The notes: generated by a model not told the origin, from the letters alone. Numbered from the stretch's first letter, positions 17,153 through 27,397 are shown. The stretch is 64,000 bases of DNA from Natrinema amylolyticum (GCF_020515625.1 NZ_JAIWPJ010000001.1:248001-312000); one strand, 5' to 3'. Numbers and translations: made by a program.

Positions 17153-18147
17153 ACCCGTTCTATCTCGTCGCCGGGATCGTCATTCTCGTCGCTGCGATCG
17201 TGGACATCATCTGGACGACCCTCTGGGTCGACGGCGGTTCCGGTCCCGTTTCCGGTCGGCTCACGACCGGCGTCTGGCACGGCCTCCGGACCGTCAGTAG
17301 GGATCACGACAGAGCGCTCAGTATCGCCGGACCGCTCATCCTCATCCTCACGCTCGCGATGTGGATCGGCCTCATCTGGCTCGGGTGGACGCTCGTCTTC
17401 GCCAGCTATCCTCACTCCCTCATCAGTACGCGCACCGGCGCAGTCGCCGACTGGTCGGGACGGTTCTACTACGTCGCCTACACCATGTTCACGGACGGCA
17501 ACGGCGACTACACGCCCCTCGGTGACGTCTGGGAGATCGCCAGCGCGTTCACGACGGCCTCCGGAATGGCCTTCGTCACGCTCGGCGTCTCCTACATTCT
17601 CACCGTTCTCGGAGCCGTCTCGAATAAACGCTCCTTTGCCAGTACCGTCACGGGACTGGGAGAGCGAAGCGAAGCGCTCGTCCGATCGGGCTGGACCGGC
17701 GAGGACTTTCAGGGCCTCGATCTGGCCCTCGAGTCGCTCGCGTCGGATCTGAGCATGCTGGCCGAGCAGCACAAATCCTATCCGATCCTCCACTACTACC
17801 ACAGCGAGCAGGCCGATCGAGCGTCGGCCGTCGCGGTTCCCGTCTTCGACGAGGCGCTCGCACTCTTTCGCTACGGCGTTCCGGACGACGCCAGCCCGGA
17901 TCCCGCGATCATCGAGAACGGCCGCTCGAGCGCCGAGAGCTACATCGAGACGCTCGACGCCGCGTTCATCGAAGCCGCCGACGAGGTGCCGCCCTCGCCC
18001 GACCTCGATCGACTCCGGGAGGACGACATCCCGACCGTTTCCGACGCCGAGTTCGAGGCCGAACTCGAGGAGATGATCGAGCGCCGCCGGCACCTACTCG
18101 GCATCGTTCGCGGTGACGCCTGGGAGTGGCCGCCGGTCGGGGAGTGA
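17149..18147 (+). CDS. Two-TM ion-channel-like protein with atypical filter
   Basis: A 332-residue protein. Hydrophobic helices lie at about 4-22, 58-84 and 130-158. A re-entrant pore-like segment between the last two reads FYYVAYTMFTDGNGDYTPLGD. This aligns with K+-channel pore helices and the TVGYGD filter, except that the filter here is TDGNGD (115-120). The C-terminal 170 residues are cytoplasmic, largely helical and acidic, with no RCK dinucleotide motif. The ATG overlaps the stop of the SGNH-like gene. It could be a divergent cation channel or a protein that reuses the pore fold for another purpose. Confidence 0.65.
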   Translation: MNPFYLVAGIVILVAAIVDIIWTTLWVDGGSGPVSGRLTTGVWHGLRTVSRDHDRALSIAGPLILILTLAMWIGLIWLGWTLVFASYPHSLISTRTGAVADWSGRFYYVAYTMFTDGNGDYTPLGDVWEIASAFTTASGMAFVTLGVSYILTVLGAVSNKRSFASTVTGLGERSEALVRSGWTGEDFQGLDLALESLASDLSMLAEQHKSYPILHYYHSEQADRASAVAVPVFDEALALFRYGVPDDASPDPAIIENGRSSAESYIETLDAAFIEAADEVPPSPDLDRLREDDIPTVSDAEFEAELEEMIERRRHLLGIVRGDAWEWPPVGE

Positions 18148-18257
18148 CCCCGACGGCGGTTTCTCGATCAGTTTTCGACCACGTTCGGGGAGTATTCAGC
18201 TCACACTGCGCGGAAACGCAGACCGGTATTCTTTGCGCTCCGGACCCACCCATATCC

Positions 18258-19688
18258 ATGGAGGAGTACGATTTTCTCGTCATCGGTTCCGGATCAGGCC
18301 TCGACGTGGCGAACGCAGCGGCGAATCAGGGGCAGTCGGTCGCGGTCGTCGAGAAGGGACGGCTCGGCGGGACCTGCCTCAACCGCGGCTGTATCCCCTC
18401 GAAGCAACTGTTGTACCACGCCGACGTGATGGAGACGATCCAGCAGGCCGACGAGTTCGGGATCGACGCGACCGTGAACGACGTCCAGTTCGCCGACATC
18501 GTCCGGGAGGTCACCGAGGACGTCCACGGCAGTTCGGACTCGATCGAACGCGGACTCGCGTCGTCGGACCGGATCGATCTGTATCGGGCCGAAGGCCGAT
18601 TCGTCGACGAGCGGACGCTCGAGCTCTCCGGCGGGGACCGGGACGGCGAGCGCCTCGCCGCGGACACCGTCCTCGTCGCGGCGGGGACGCGCCCGGCGAT
18701 TCCGCCCATCGACGGCATCGAGACCGTCGACTACCTCACCAGCCGGGAGGCCCTCCAGTTAGAGACCCCGCCGGATCACCTCGTCATCGTCGGTGGCGGC
18801 TACATCGCCGCCGAACTGGGACAGTTCTTCGGCACGTTCGGCAGCGACGTGTCGATCGTCGGCCGGCGGCCGAATCTCCTCCCCGACGCCGACGAGGAAG
18901 TAGCGGCCGAGTTTACCGAACGGTACGAGGACCGGTTCGACGTGTACACCGGCTACGAGGCCACCGCGGCCATGCAGTCCGACGGATCGATCACCGTCGA
19001 GGCACGGCCCTTCCCGGAACCGGAGGGCGACGCGGCGAACGACGTCGATCCAGTCTCCGTTACCGGCGACGAACTGCTCGTCGCGGCCGGTCGGGTTCCG
19101 AACACGGACACGCTGAACGTCGAGACCGCCGGCATCGAAACCGATGCGGCCGGGTTCGTCGAGACCGACGAGTACCTGCGGACGACCGCCGACGGCGTCT
19201 GGGCGCTCGGCGACATCGTCGGCGAGTACCTGCTCAAACACAACGCGAATCACGAGGCGCGGGCCGTCGCGCGGAACCTGTTCGGCGACGAGCTCGAGCC
19301 GGTCGACTACTCCGCGATGCCCTTTGCCGTCTTCGCCTCGCCCGAGGTCGCCGGCGTTGGTCTCACCGAACAGGAACTGCGCGCCGCCGACCGCGAGTAC
19401 GCCAAACGAACCTACCGCTACGAGGAGACCGCCCGCGGGAGCGCGATGAAAGCGGAGGGATTCGTCAAGCCGATCATCGATCTCGAGGGCGAGATTCTGG
19501 GCTGTCACATCATCGGCCCCGAGGCCTCGGATCTGATCCAGGAGGTCGTCGTCGCGATGACGGCCGGCTCCGGGACGGTTCGGGACATCCGGGAGTCGAT
19601 TCACATCCACCCCGCGCTCTCGGAGGTCGTCCAGCGGGCGTTCTCCGGACAGTTCACTCGGGGCGGCGGGCACGACCACGGTCACTGA
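18258..19688 (+). CDS. Dihydrolipoamide dehydrogenase / mercuric reductase-like flavoprotein
   Basis: A 476-residue class I pyridine nucleotide-disulfide oxidoreductase. FAD binds at DFLVIGSGSGLDVANAA, the redox disulfide is in GGTCLNRGCIPSK, NAD(P) binds at LVIVGGGYIAAELGQFF, and the C-terminal IHIHPALSEVV supplies the His-Glu couple of the partner active site. All catalytic features of dihydrolipoamide dehydrogenase are present. No dehydrogenase-complex genes are adjacent and there is no N-terminal metal-binding domain, so the true substrate (lipoamide, Hg2+ or another disulfide) is undecided. The frame is open upstream to 18126, but the start at 18258 gives the family N-terminus. Confidence 0.85.
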   Translation: MEEYDFLVIGSGSGLDVANAAANQGQSVAVVEKGRLGGTCLNRGCIPSKQLLYHADVMETIQQADEFGIDATVNDVQFADIVREVTEDVHGSSDSIERGLASSDRIDLYRAEGRFVDERTLELSGGDRDGERLAADTVLVAAGTRPAIPPIDGIETVDYLTSREALQLETPPDHLVIVGGGYIAAELGQFFGTFGSDVSIVGRRPNLLPDADEEVAAEFTERYEDRFDVYTGYEATAAMQSDGSITVEARPFPEPEGDAANDVDPVSVTGDELLVAAGRVPNTDTLNVETAGIETDAAGFVETDEYLRTTADGVWALGDIVGEYLLKHNANHEARAVARNLFGDELEPVDYSAMPFAVFASPEVAGVGLTEQELRAADREYAKRTYRYEETARGSAMKAEGFVKPIIDLEGEILGCHIIGPEASDLIQEVVVAMTAGSGTVRDIRESIHIHPALSEVVQRAFSGQFTRGGGHDHGH

Positions 19689-19836
19689 AAACGGCCTCCA
19701 GTGGATCGATACCCGCTCGCGCCTTGATTCGCGCGTGCGTTCATATCGCTGAAATATCGCGGCCGGCGACGGGTTTGTGCCCGCCACGCACGACCGCATT
19801 CCCCTTTTCTGAGCCCGCGGCGTACGACAGTCCGTA

Positions 19837-20193
19837 ATGACGAACGCAGCGATCATCATTCTGGCAGGCACCGAATCTCACAGCGACACCGGGCGACTCG
19901 TCAACGGTCTCGAGGCGGCACGGGAGTTCGCCGAGAACGACGACGACGAACTGGAACTCATCTTCGACGGAGCCGGGACGCAGTGGATCCCGGAACTGGA
20001 AGACGAGGATCACGACTACCACGACCTCTATCAGTCCGTCAGCGACGAGGCCGCCGCCTGCGATCACTGTGCGGGCGCGTTCGGCGTCGACGAGGCGATC
20101 GACGACGCCGGCGTCGTCACCATCGACGAGAACGACGGCCACCCGAGTATCCGATCGCTAGTCGACGACGACTACGAGATCATCACCTTCTAA
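19837..20193 (+). CDS. DsrE-like small protein
   Basis: A 118-residue acidic protein with a Rossmann-like alpha/beta pattern: AAIIILAGTESHSDTGRLVNGL, LELIFDGAGTQWIPEL, then a Cys pair in AACDHCAGAFGV and a C-terminal strand. This is the layout of DsrE/DsrF-like proteins, some of which carry sulfur on a conserved Cys. Here CDHC could be the reactive site or a metal site. It stands alone between the flavoprotein and top6B. The family call is fairly good; the role is unknown. Confidence 0.7.
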   Translation: MTNAAIIILAGTESHSDTGRLVNGLEAAREFAENDDDELELIFDGAGTQWIPELEDEDHDYHDLYQSVSDEAAACDHCAGAFGVDEAIDDAGVVTIDENDGHPSIRSLVDDDYEIITF

Positions 20194-20286
20194 TCGGGAG
20201 ATAGAACCCGCCGGTTGCCCGTCACACGCCCGTCGAACCGTCACGGACCGCGGTGCGGAATCACTTTCACTCCGGTAGCACACACC

Positions 20287-20292
20287 TTTTAG
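20287..20292 (+). promoter_or_regulatory. TATA-like box (TTTTAG) of top6B-top6A
   Basis: TTTTAG lies 25 nt before the top6B ATG at 20317, consistent with a leaderless transcript. Confidence 0.45.
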
Positions 20293-20316
20293 CCTCCCCG
20301 TTAGTAAGGGTAGACG

Positions 20317-22830
20317 ATGACGTCGTTCCAGTCGACACTCGGTGACGACGCGGGGATCGCCGAGGAGCTGGCCGAAAGCCAGCAGTCGATCTCCATCGCC
20401 GAGTTCTTCGAGAAGAACAAGCACATGCTCGGCTTCGACAGCGGCGCTCGAGGCCTCGTCACGGCCGTCAAGGAGGCCGTCGACAACGCCTTAGACGCCG
20501 CCGAGGAGTCGGGCATTCTCCCGGACATCTACGTCGAGATTCAGGAGGCCGGCGACTACTACCGCCTGATCGTCGAGGACAACGGTCCGGGACTCACGAA
20601 AGAATCGCTCCCGAAGGTTTTCGGGAAGCTCCTCTACGGCTCTCGCTTTCACGCACGCGAACAATCCCGCGGACAGCAGGGGATCGGTATCTCTGCCGCC
20701 GTTCTCTACGCCCAGCTGACCAGCGGGAAACCCGCCAAGATCACCAGCCGAACGCAGGGCTCGAGCGAGGCCGAGTACTTCGAGCTCATCGTCGATACCG
20801 ACAGTAACGAGCCCGAAATCAGCGTCGAGGAGAAGACCACGTGGGACCGCCCCCACGGGACGCGCATCGAACTCGAGATGGAAGCCAACATGCGCGCCCG
20901 TCAGCAGCTCCACGACTACATCAAGCACACGGCGGTCGTCAACCCTCACGCCCGCCTCGAGCTGCGCGAGCCGCAGGAGCACTTCAAGTTCGAGCGCGCG
21001 ACCGACCAGCTCCCGGAAGAGACCGAGGAGATCCGGCCCCACCCTCACGGCGTCGAACTCGGCACCGTGATGAAGATGCTCGCGGCGACGGACTCCCAGA
21101 CGGTGTCGGGATTCGTCCAGGAGGAGTTCACCCGCGTCGGAAAGAAGACCGCCGACTCGATCATCGACGAGTTCCGCGACCGATACTACGGCCGCGAGAT
21201 GCGCTGGCGACCGCCGGCGAGTCACGAGGAGATCGACCTCCACGCCGCAGTCGAGGACGCGACGGCGAACAAGGGTCCCGACGCGACGGCCGCGTTCGCC
21301 GAGGCTATCACCGAGGCGGTCGCGGACCGCGATCGCATCGCCCATCACGAACTGCTCGCAGCCGTGGAATCGGCCGCCGAGACGGTCGAAGACGACCACG
21401 GAACGACGTTCGGCGACACCGTCCGCGAGAACGCCGTCGAGGCCGTCTGGCTCGAGCTGGTCGACGCCGTGGAGGCGGCGGGTGACGCCGCCGCGGACGC
21501 AGCCGACAGCGAAGACGGGCCGGAGACCGAACCGGCGGTCGACGGTGACTCGCGGCTGGTCGCAGACCTCTACGACCTCGCCGACGACGCGACGAGCACC
21601 CGCAAGGACGACGAGGTCATCCACGCCTTCGCCGACCGGCTCGCGGCCAAGTTCGAGGACGAACTCGAGAGCGGCGACGAGGACGACGGGAATGTCCGTC
21701 ACCGGCTCACCCGGAAGGAGCTTCGGACGCACGTCGACCGGGCCGCCGACCTCACTGAGGAGTACGACGACGTTTCCTTCGGCGAGACAGCCCGCGAGAA
21801 CGTCGCCGACGCGATCTGGGGCGTGATGGCCACCGTGCCGGACGATCCGCCGCTCGTCCGGGAACTCGACGGCGACCGCGACGCGACCAGCAACCTCGTC
21901 GACGCGATGCGCGCGACCGACATCATGGCACCGCCGACGCGGTGTCTCGCGCCCATCTCCGAGGATCTCATCACCGCCGGCCTCGAGAAGGAGTTCGACG
22001 CCGACTTCTACGCCTCGGCGACGCGGGACGCCGGCGTCTCCGGCGGCGATCCGTTTATCGTCGAGGCCGGGATCGCCTACGGCGGCGACCTGCCGGCCGA
22101 AGGAACCGGTGAAGTCATGCGATTCGCGAATCGGGTACCGCTGGTCTACCAGCGCGGTGCCTGTGCGACGACGGACGTGGTCAAGTCGATCGGCTGGCGA
22201 AATTACGGGCTCGACCAGCCCGGCGGCTCCGGGCTGCCGAACGGACCGGTCGTGATCATGGTCCACGTCGCCTCGACCAACGTCCCCTTCACGAGCGAAT
22301 CGAAAGACGCCGTCGCGAACGTCCCCGAGATCGAAGACGAGATCGAACTCGCGATCCGGGAGGCGGCCCGCGACCTCAAGAGCTACCTCAACAAGCGCCG
22401 GTCGATGCAAAAGCGCCGGAAGAAACAGAACGTTCTCGGGAAGATTCTCCCGGAGATGGCCACGAAGGTCGCCGAAGTCACCGACCGCGAGGAGCCCGAC
22501 ATCGACGATGCGATCGCGCGAATCATGAACAACGTCCTGGTCGAGCGCGACGTCGAAGCGAACGGCGACGGGAAGGCGGTCTCGGTCGTCGTCGAGAACA
22601 ACTCGAGCACGAACGAGTCCCTCGAGATCACCGACATCGTCTCGGCCGAGCCCACCGATCTCTCCGACGGTGCGACCGTCGTCGAGATGGACGGCGAGTG
22701 GTTCGTCAAGTGGGAACCCGAGGTATCGAGCGACGACGAGGCGGCCCTCGAGTACGAGGTGCCGGACGATGCGACGTTTGATCTGGACGTCAAAGGCGTC
22801 GAAAGCGAGAAACTCACGGTGAAACAATGA
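20317..22830 (+). CDS. top6B: DNA topoisomerase VI subunit B
   Basis: An 837-residue ATPase subunit of topoisomerase VI, the type IIB enzyme that relaxes and decatenates DNA. The N-terminal GHKL domain has [37 protein letters not shown] and [17 protein letters not shown]. Then come the H2TH and transducer domains (from about residue 580, [17 protein letters not shown]) with the conserved [13 protein letters not shown] segment. An acidic segment of roughly 200 residues (about 300-540) between them makes it longer than crenarchaeal homologues. A C-terminal Ig-like extension follows. It overlaps top6A by 4 bp (ATGA). Confidence 0.96.
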   Translation: MTSFQSTLGDDAGIAEELAESQQSISIAEFFEKNKHMLGFDSGARGLVTAVKEAVDNALDAAEESGILPDIYVEIQEAGDYYRLIVEDNGPGLTKESLPKVFGKLLYGSRFHAREQSRGQQGIGISAAVLYAQLTSGKPAKITSRTQGSSEAEYFELIVDTDSNEPEISVEEKTTWDRPHGTRIELEMEANMRARQQLHDYIKHTAVVNPHARLELREPQEHFKFERATDQLPEETEEIRPHPHGVELGTVMKMLAATDSQTVSGFVQEEFTRVGKKTADSIIDEFRDRYYGREMRWRPPASHEEIDLHAAVEDATANKGPDATAAFAEAITEAVADRDRIAHHELLAAVESAAETVEDDHGTTFGDTVRENAVEAVWLELVDAVEAAGDAAADAADSEDGPETEPAVDGDSRLVADLYDLADDATSTRKDDEVIHAFADRLAAKFEDELESGDEDDGNVRHRLTRKELRTHVDRAADLTEEYDDVSFGETARENVADAIWGVMATVPDDPPLVRELDGDRDATSNLVDAMRATDIMAPPTRCLAPISEDLITAGLEKEFDADFYASATRDAGVSGGDPFIVEAGIAYGGDLPAEGTGEVMRFANRVPLVYQRGACATTDVVKSIGWRNYGLDQPGGSGLPNGPVVIMVHVASTNVPFTSESKDAVANVPEIEDEIELAIREAARDLKSYLNKRRSMQKRRKKQNVLGKILPEMATKVAEVTDREEPDIDDAIARIMNNVLVERDVEANGDGKAVSVVVENNSSTNESLEITDIVSAEPTDLSDGATVVEMDGEWFVKWEPEVSSDDEAALEYEVPDDATFDLDVKGVESEKLTVKQ

Positions 22831-23918
22831 GCGCAGACGATACCGAACAGGCACGAGAGCAGTTGATCGATCTCGCGGCGCAGTTCTACGACCAGTTCGA
22901 ACTGGGCGAGATCCCCCACATGTCCGTGCCGACGCGGACGAAGAACAACATCGAGTACGACGAGGAGATGGACGTCTGGGTCTACGGCGACCGCGAGTCG
23001 ACCCGGTCGGCAAACTCCGTCCGCGGGGCCCGCAAACTCCTGAAGGCGATCTACACCATCGAATTCCTCGCCGATCAACTCGAGGAGGACCGCTCCTCGA
23101 CCCTGCGTGAACTCTACTACCTCTCGGAGAGCTGGGACAACGAGGAGGCCCAGTTCACCAGTCAGGACGAGTCGAACAGCATGGTCGAGGACTTGGAGAT
23201 CGTCTCGGGAATCACCCGCGAGGACTTCCACATGCGCCCCGAGGAGTCGGGGGCGACGATCATGGGGCCGCTGTATCTGCGAGAGCAGACCCGCCGCGGC
23301 GAACGGAAGATCCACTGTCAGGAGGACGTCGGCGAGGGGGGCTATCAGATTCCGAACAACCCCGATACGATCGAGTTCCTCGACAGTGACGCCGACTTCA
23401 TCCTCGCGGTGGAGACCGGTGGCATGCGCGACCGGCTCGTCGAGAACGGCTTCGACGAGGAGTACAACGCTCTCGTCGTCCACCTCAAGGGCCAGCCCGC
23501 GCGGGCGACTCGTCGGATCACCAAGCGCCTGCACGACGAACTCGATCTCCCCGTTACTGTCTTTACAGACGGTGACCCGTGGTCGTACCGCATCTACGGC
23601 TCCGTCGCCTACGGCTCGATCAAGTCCGCCCACCTCTCGGAGTATCTGGCGACGCCCGAGGCGGACTTCATCGGCATCCAGCCCGCCGACATCGTCGAGT
23701 ACGAACTGCCGACCGACCCGCTCTCGGATTCGGACATCAACGCCTTAGAGAGCGAACTCGAGGACCCGCGCTTCCAGACCGACTACTGGGAGGAGCAGAT
23801 CGAACTGCAACTCGACCTCGGGAAGAAGTCCGAACAGCAGTCACTGGCGTCTCACGGGCTTGACTTCGTGACGGACACCTACCTCCCCGAACGTCTCAGT
23901 GAGATGGGCGTCCTCTGA
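22827..23918 (+). CDS. top6A: DNA topoisomerase VI subunit A (Spo11-like)
   Basis: A 363-residue DNA-cleaving subunit. The CAP/winged-helix domain carries the catalytic tyrosine in [12 protein letters not shown] (most likely Tyr98, the second of the pair, by alignment with Spo11). The TOPRIM domain has AVETGGM and the acidic [12 protein letters not shown] that binds Mg2+. Length is normal for the family. It is translated in overlap with top6B, as expected for partners in a 1:1 A2B2 complex. Confidence 0.96.
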   Translation: MSADDTEQAREQLIDLAAQFYDQFELGEIPHMSVPTRTKNNIEYDEEMDVWVYGDRESTRSANSVRGARKLLKAIYTIEFLADQLEEDRSSTLRELYYLSESWDNEEAQFTSQDESNSMVEDLEIVSGITREDFHMRPEESGATIMGPLYLREQTRRGERKIHCQEDVGEGGYQIPNNPDTIEFLDSDADFILAVETGGMRDRLVENGFDEEYNALVVHLKGQPARATRRITKRLHDELDLPVTVFTDGDPWSYRIYGSVAYGSIKSAHLSEYLATPEADFIGIQPADIVEYELPTDPLSDSDINALESELEDPRFQTDYWEEQIELQLDLGKKSEQQSLASHGLDFVTDTYLPERLSEMGVL

Positions 23919-23963
23919 AATAATTCCGTCGGGCGCGATCGAGCGTCGTGAGCGATCGCGATC

Positions 23964-24965
23964 TCAGGCTCGGTCCGAGTCCGACTCTCGGTCCGACCGC
24001 GACGCCGTCGATGACGCGTCGACCGTCGGGTCCGTGACCGCCGTGCGATCGGCCGCGCCGGTCGCGGCCGACTCCGCGTTCGCACACCGCCGACAGTAGT
24101 AGTTTTGTCCGTCGGTGGCGGTCACCGGCACGCCGAGCACGCAAAACTCCTCGCGGTAGGTCCGCTCGAGCCCGCGGTCGATGGGGCCGGCACACGCGAC
24201 ACACGGGGTCTCCGGCCCGACGACGGGTCGTTCGTCTATCGTATGCGTTCGTCCGTTCGTCAGCACCGAGTGGCGGGCCTCGAGGCGGCGACTGACCGAC
24301 GGGAGGACGCTCGTTCCCGCGACCGCGAGGAGGAGTCCGAGCGTCACCAAGACGAGACTCACCGCCGAGAGCCCCAGTTGGACGCCGAGCGCGACGGTCA
24401 TCGCCGCCAGCAGCCACCCGACGGCTGCGGTCGCCCGCGGACGGAGCGTCGACGCGGCGGTGGCGTCGTTGGGTTCGTCGACGTCGACCCGCTCCGCTCG
24501 CACGACCATCCGCTCGGCGTCGTCGAAATAGCGGTACGCGCCGTAGAGGACGTTCCCGAGCCCCATCGTCCACCAGACGGTCACGAGCGCGACCACCAGG
24601 TGATCGGCGACGTCCCCGACCGTCCGTCGGACTACCACGGCGTGGTCGCCGCAGTCGCGCTCGAGTCGCCACCCCTCTCGCGAGGCGGCGGCGATTCGAC
24701 GTTCGAGGCGGTCGCGGTCCGTCCGATCGGTCACAGTGCGGTCGATCGTCCGACTCGCGTCGCGGTTCGCGTCCGTTCGCGGTCGGCGTTCGGTACCCGA
24801 CCGCGACGTCGATGTCGCCGATCGCGACCGCCCGCTCGAGCGACCGATCGCGACGCCGCAGTTCGGACAGTAGCGCATCGAGGGCTCGAGGGACGCTCCG
24901 CAGTCGGTGCAGTACGACGGGCCGGGTCGACCGCGGCCCCGGCGTCGAGAGCGGTCACCGCGCAT
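23964..24965 (-). CDS. Zinc-ribbon membrane protein
   Basis: A 333-residue protein. A double-CxxC ribbon (YCTDCGASL ... YCPNCG) lies near residues 18-36, then a basic Ser/Arg-rich linker. A folded segment (LERRIAAASREGWRLERDCGDHAVVVRR) is followed by hydrophobic helices around 150-170 and 205-245. A second metal site follows (CVACAGPI ... FCVLGVPV ... YCRRCA). It has no recognised family beyond zinc ribbon. The frame stays open 438 bp upstream into a membrane-like segment, but the start is placed at 24965 because zinc ribbons usually open such proteins and codon use just upstream looks non-coding. Confidence 0.6.
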   Translation of the reverse strand: MRGDRSRRRGRGRPGPSYCTDCGASLEPSMRYCPNCGVAIGRSSGRSRSATSTSRSGTERRPRTDANRDASRTIDRTVTDRTDRDRLERRIAAASREGWRLERDCGDHAVVVRRTVGDVADHLVVALVTVWWTMGLGNVLYGAYRYFDDAERMVVRAERVDVDEPNDATAASTLRPRATAAVGWLLAAMTVALGVQLGLSAVSLVLVTLGLLLAVAGTSVLPSVSRRLEARHSVLTNGRTHTIDERPVVGPETPCVACAGPIDRGLERTYREEFCVLGVPVTATDGQNYYCRRCANAESAATGAADRTAVTDPTVDASSTASRSDRESDSDRA

Positions 24966-25403
24966 AGTCGACACGTCGCCGACTGCGACACTAACTCTTT
25001 GGAGCCGTCGGAATTCCAACTCAGATGGTAGGGAGGTGTCGCCCAGTCGATCGCTCACGGTCCGCTGTTCGACGATCGGAACGCCTACGCGGTACCACCG
25101 TGGGTACCGAATCGAGAATGCGGAGACGGCGTTAGCCGATGATCCGAGCCGAACCGCCGCACCCATCGCCCCGAAGAGCAACACCAGAATCAGACTGACG
25201 ACGTAGTAGGCGTGCCAAGCGCGCGAGGGGCGAAACGGTTCGGGAAGGTTCTTCTCGACGACGTACCAGTTGGCCGGGTAGAAGAAGATCTCGGTGACTG
25301 CGAGGACTGCAGCGACGTAGAGCAGCAGCGTCACCGGGACCTCGCCCAGCGCGAGGACCATCGCGCTGCTGACGGCGACGACGCCCTGTGACTGCAGGTG
25401 CAA
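24966..25403 (-). other. In-frame two-helix membrane segment upstream of the zinc-ribbon gene
   Basis: Directly upstream of, and in the same frame as, the zinc-ribbon gene is an open stretch of 146 codons starting near 25403. It has two convincing hydrophobic helices (VTLLLYVAAVLAVTEIFFYP and YYVVSLILVLLFGAMGAAV) separated by a short polar loop. Codon bias fades toward its end. It could be a real N-terminal extension, a separate small membrane gene that lost its stop by frameshift (another frame stops at 25132), or a remnant. Confidence 0.35.
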
Positions 25404-25446
25404 CCGGTTCCCGTCTGTGGCGGGTTCTATCCGCTAGACTGGTGAC

Positions 25447-25752
25447 ATGGCGAACGATAACGACAGCGAACAGCCGTTGCACAGTGAGCCAGACGAAGAA
25501 GCGATAGACGAGCCGACGACCACCAACGCACAGGAGGCCGACGAGGCCGCGTGGATGATGAAAGAGGGCGTCACGATCGGCCTGATCGCCATCGGTGCCA
25601 TGGTGGTACTGGGCCTCGGCCTCCTGCAGGGGAGCGGTCTCGTTGATTTCTTCGCACCGATCGCGGAGACCGGGTTCGGACAGTGGGCGGCGTTCGCAGT
25701 GCTGATACTCGTCGGTATCGCGGTGTTCGCCTGGTCGCGGATGGGCGTCTGA
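25447..25752 (+). CDS. Small two-TM membrane protein
   Basis: A 101-residue protein. An acidic disordered N-terminus (residues 1-38, rich in Asp/Glu/Asn) is followed by WMMKEGVTIGLIAIGAMVVLGLG and a second helix WAAFAVLILVGIAVFAW. Composition and codon use are typical of real haloarchaeal genes. No function is known. It lies divergent from the membrane-like segment on the minus strand and convergent with the MBL hydrolase gene. Confidence 0.7.
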   Translation: MANDNDSEQPLHSEPDEEAIDEPTTTNAQEADEAAWMMKEGVTIGLIAIGAMVVLGLGLLQGSGLVDFFAPIAETGFGQWAAFAVLILVGIAVFAWSRMGV

Positions 25753-25862
25753 TCGCGTCTCGAGTCGGTGTCCCGACCGTCTCCGCCGCTCCCGTGACCG
25801 CCGGACGACCGCGACCGTCGCTCGAGCGACCGAACGGGTCTCGGCACGGTCGTCTCCGCTGT

Positions 25863-26564
25863 CTATTCGTCGAGAGCGACCGGGATACCGCGTCTCGCGA
25901 CGTCGACGACGAACGCGTCCGCGTCGGCTTCGATCGCGGGGACGGTATCGTAGTGGACTGGAACCACGAGGTCGGGCTCGATCCGCTCGACCAGCGACGC
26001 GGCCCCGTGACGGTCCATCGTACACGTCCCTCCGATCGGCGGGAGAACGCAGTCGGCGTCGACGGCGTCGTGAACCGGAAGGACGTCGGTATCGCCGGGC
26101 CAGAACGCGGTGATGCCGTCGATCGTGACGCCGAAACCACATCCCCGTCCCTCGGGGTGATAGGGAATCCCGTCGTCCGTGTGCGGACCGGCGGGGTCGT
26201 TGTACGCCGGCGTCGTGAACAGGTCGAGCGGTCCGAGGACGAACGATTCGTCCGCGCGGACGCGTTCGACCGCGAACGGCAGGTCCGCCGGAGGCTCGGC
26301 GACGCCGTCGATCTCGCTCGCATCGATCGCCTCGTGGACGACGACCAACGCGTCCTCGCGCGCGACGCGTCGAATCGACTCGGGATCGTAGTGGTGGCCG
26401 TGGCTGACGAGAATCAGATCTCCGTCTCGAGGCTCGCGACCGTCCAGCACGCCGTATTCCTCGGGACCGGGATCCATATACACGACGACGCCGGTCTGGC
26501 CCTCGAGTCGGACCGTCGCGAGACCGAACCAGTCGACGGTTACCGCGTCGAATCGGATCGTCAT
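25863..26564 (-). CDS. MBL-fold metal-dependent hydrolase
   Basis: A 233-residue metallo-beta-lactamase-fold protein of the UlaG/'L-ascorbate lactonase-like' group. The metal motif is SHGHHYDPESI (HxHxxD), followed by FWPGDTDVLPVHD and the C-terminal VPVHYDT. The reaction is unknown; relatives hydrolyse phosphoesters, lactones or amides. It starts 73 nt after the FAH-family gene on the same strand, so it may be the last gene of the ebo-like operon. Confidence 0.8.
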   Translation of the reverse strand: MTIRFDAVTVDWFGLATVRLEGQTGVVVYMDPGPEEYGVLDGREPRDGDLILVSHGHHYDPESIRRVAREDALVVVHEAIDASEIDGVAEPPADLPFAVERVRADESFVLGPLDLFTTPAYNDPAGPHTDDGIPYHPEGRGCGFGVTIDGITAFWPGDTDVLPVHDAVDADCVLPPIGGTCTMDRHGAASLVERIEPDLVVPVHYDTVPAIEADADAFVVDVARRGIPVALDE

Positions 26565-26637
26565 CAGTGGTCCGTTCCCCGAGCGGGGTGAAAAGCGTTC
26601 GACTCGCGATCGATCACGTCCCGCATCTCGAGCGGCC

Positions 26638-27375
26638 TCAGGGGAGTCGAATCGAGTGCTCGAGCGTGCCGACGCCCTCGACTTCGATCTCGATCTCGTC
26701 GCCGTCGGAGAGCGGGCCGACGCCCTCGGGCGTTCCGGTCGCGATCACGTCGCCTGGCTCTAAGGTGAGATAGGTCGTGATCTCTGCGATCAGTTCGGGG
26801 ATCGAGAAGATGAGCTGCTCGCGGGAGCCGTCCTGTTTCAGTTCGCCGTTGACGCGCGATCGGACGAACGCGTCGTCGGGAACCTCGTCGGGGGTCGCGA
26901 GCACCGGTCCGATCGGTGCGGCCCCGTCGAACGCCTTGCCGCGAATCCAGTTCTGCTCCCGATTCTGGTCCTCGCGGTTCGACACGTCGTTGAGGCAGGT
27001 AAAGCCCTCGACGACGTCCATCGCGTCGGCTTCGGGGACGTGGCGACACTGTTCGCCGATGACGACGCCGAGTTCGGCCTCGTAGTCGATCCGCTCTTTC
27101 CCGGCCGGCGCGGTGACGGTGTCGCCGTGACCAGCGAGCGCGTTCGGCGGCTTCAGGAAGAGCAGCGGTCGGTCGGGCAGGTCCGACCCCATCTCGTCGG
27201 CGTGGTCGGCGTAGTTGCGTCCGATACAGACGACCTTCGAGGGCTCCGACGGCGGCAACACGTCGATATCGTCGCTCGCGAGCGCGTAGCTCTCGTTCGC
27301 GAAGTGAACCGTCCCGTTCTCGTACTCGCCGCGGCGGACCGCACCGGCCGGATCGCGAAAGCGGACGTATTTCAT
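26638..27375 (-). CDS. Fumarylacetoacetate hydrolase (FAH)-family protein
   Basis: A 245-residue FAH-fold enzyme. It has an N-terminal cap (MKYVRFRDPAGAVRRGEYENG), the metal site IDYEAELGVVIGE, NREDQNREQNWIRGKAFDGAAPIGP, and the C-terminal GDVIATGTPEGVGPLSDGDEIEIEVEG. Members act on beta-diketo acids or 2-hydroxy-diene acids, or decarboxylate oxaloacetate, using Mg2+ or Mn2+. It lies 76 nt downstream of the TIM-barrel gene but has its own TATA-like box, so it may be co-regulated or independent. Confidence 0.85.
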   Translation of the reverse strand: MKYVRFRDPAGAVRRGEYENGTVHFANESYALASDDIDVLPPSEPSKVVCIGRNYADHADEMGSDLPDRPLLFLKPPNALAGHGDTVTAPAGKERIDYEAELGVVIGEQCRHVPEADAMDVVEGFTCLNDVSNREDQNREQNWIRGKAFDGAAPIGPVLATPDEVPDDAFVRSRVNGELKQDGSREQLIFSIPELIAEITTYLTLEPGDVIATGTPEGVGPLSDGDEIEIEVEGVGTLEHSIRLP

Positions 27376-27397
27376 GCTCGATGGAATGGTCGCAGGG

